From positions 434,001-498,000 of the forward strand of contig JAHBXB010000001.1 of the NCBI GenBank assembly GCA_019636655.1: a stretch of DNA of 64,000 bases, given 5' to 3'. The first letter of the stretch is position 1, and each line of letters opens with the position of its first letter. The position numbers were made by a program, and so were the translations under genes. This stretch comes from Phycisphaeraceae bacterium. Lineage in GTDB: Bacteria > Planctomycetota > Phycisphaerae > Phycisphaerales > UBA1924. The notes beneath the pieces are model-generated. The model was not told the origin of the DNA, did no database searches, and saw nothing but the letters and a program-made list of their open reading frames with translations. This document shows positions 61,563 to 64,000 of this stretch, one piece after another.

Positions 61563-64000
<2,438 letters not shown>

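Overview
The window is G+C-rich and densely coded, and it looks like the chromosome of a planctomycete, probably of the Phycisphaerae/Phycisphaerales type. The lineage guess rests on several things seen together: a secreted protein ending in the paired Asp-rich dockerin-like motif common in that group, a zinc-ribbon Yip1-like membrane protein, many GTG starts with weak or absent Shine-Dalgarno sites, an animal/fungal-type (GT3) glycogen synthase, and conserved unknowns paired with a ParA-like ATPase. FliS and FliD point to a flagellated cell, and the prepilin peptidase to type IV pili or a type II secretion system. No phage, insertion sequence, CRISPR array or other mobile DNA was seen.

Layout. 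1-2.3 kb: end of nadC, then mutL. 2.3-10.4 kb (minus strand): alaS, atpZ, atpI, atpB, atpE, atpF, atpH, pgk, that is the membrane and stalk part of an F-type ATP synthase without the alpha, gamma, beta and epsilon genes. 10.7-13.3 kb: transhydrogenase sthA and a DNA polymerase III delta-prime subunit. 13.3-16.7 kb (minus): fliS and an enlarged fliD. 17.4-23.8 kb: a membrane protein, a sugar-type ABC permease with its binding protein, an Opp-type permease with its ATPase, and a glycosyltransferase. 23.9-28.2 kb: xseA-xseB, a lipoprotein joining a phosphatase domain to a haem-binding motif, and a prepilin peptidase. 28.3-33.4 kb: an OmpA-like lipoprotein, a terminator, tRNA-Val(GAC), a beta-propeller/dockerin-like secreted protein and two membrane proteins.

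33.4-45.1 kb: Dps and GT3 glycogen synthase, followed by the most distinctive gene set of the window. This is a tight minus-strand operon of a C39-like cysteine peptidase, a RimK-like ATP-grasp ligase, a GCS2 glutamate-cysteine ligase-like enzyme and an N-formylglutamate amidohydrolase-like enzyme. It lies divergently from a POT-family peptide transporter that carries a large extra domain. The composition suggests synthesis or trimming of a small glutamate-containing peptide or peptide tag. An S41 peptidase follows the transporter.

45.1-50.2 kb (minus): dnaG, rpoD and rtcB in one direction, a macromolecular-synthesis-type arrangement extended by an RNA ligase. 50.6-54.5 kb: acylphosphatase, HAD hydrolase, two unknowns and clpX with a nearly pure glycine linker. 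54.5-59.5 kb (minus): rsfS, panD and aroB overlap each other, followed by a ParA-type ATPase fused to an AMPK-beta-like glycogen-binding domain and an unrecognised partner gene. With the glycogen synthase in the same window, that pair is a candidate system for placing or partitioning polysaccharide granules. 59.6-64 kb: a GT10-like glycosyltransferase, an FkbM methyltransferase, an MFS exporter and the start of obg.

All calls come from reading the sequence and recognising families. No database search was run, and functions of fused or clustered genes are inference unless stated otherwise.
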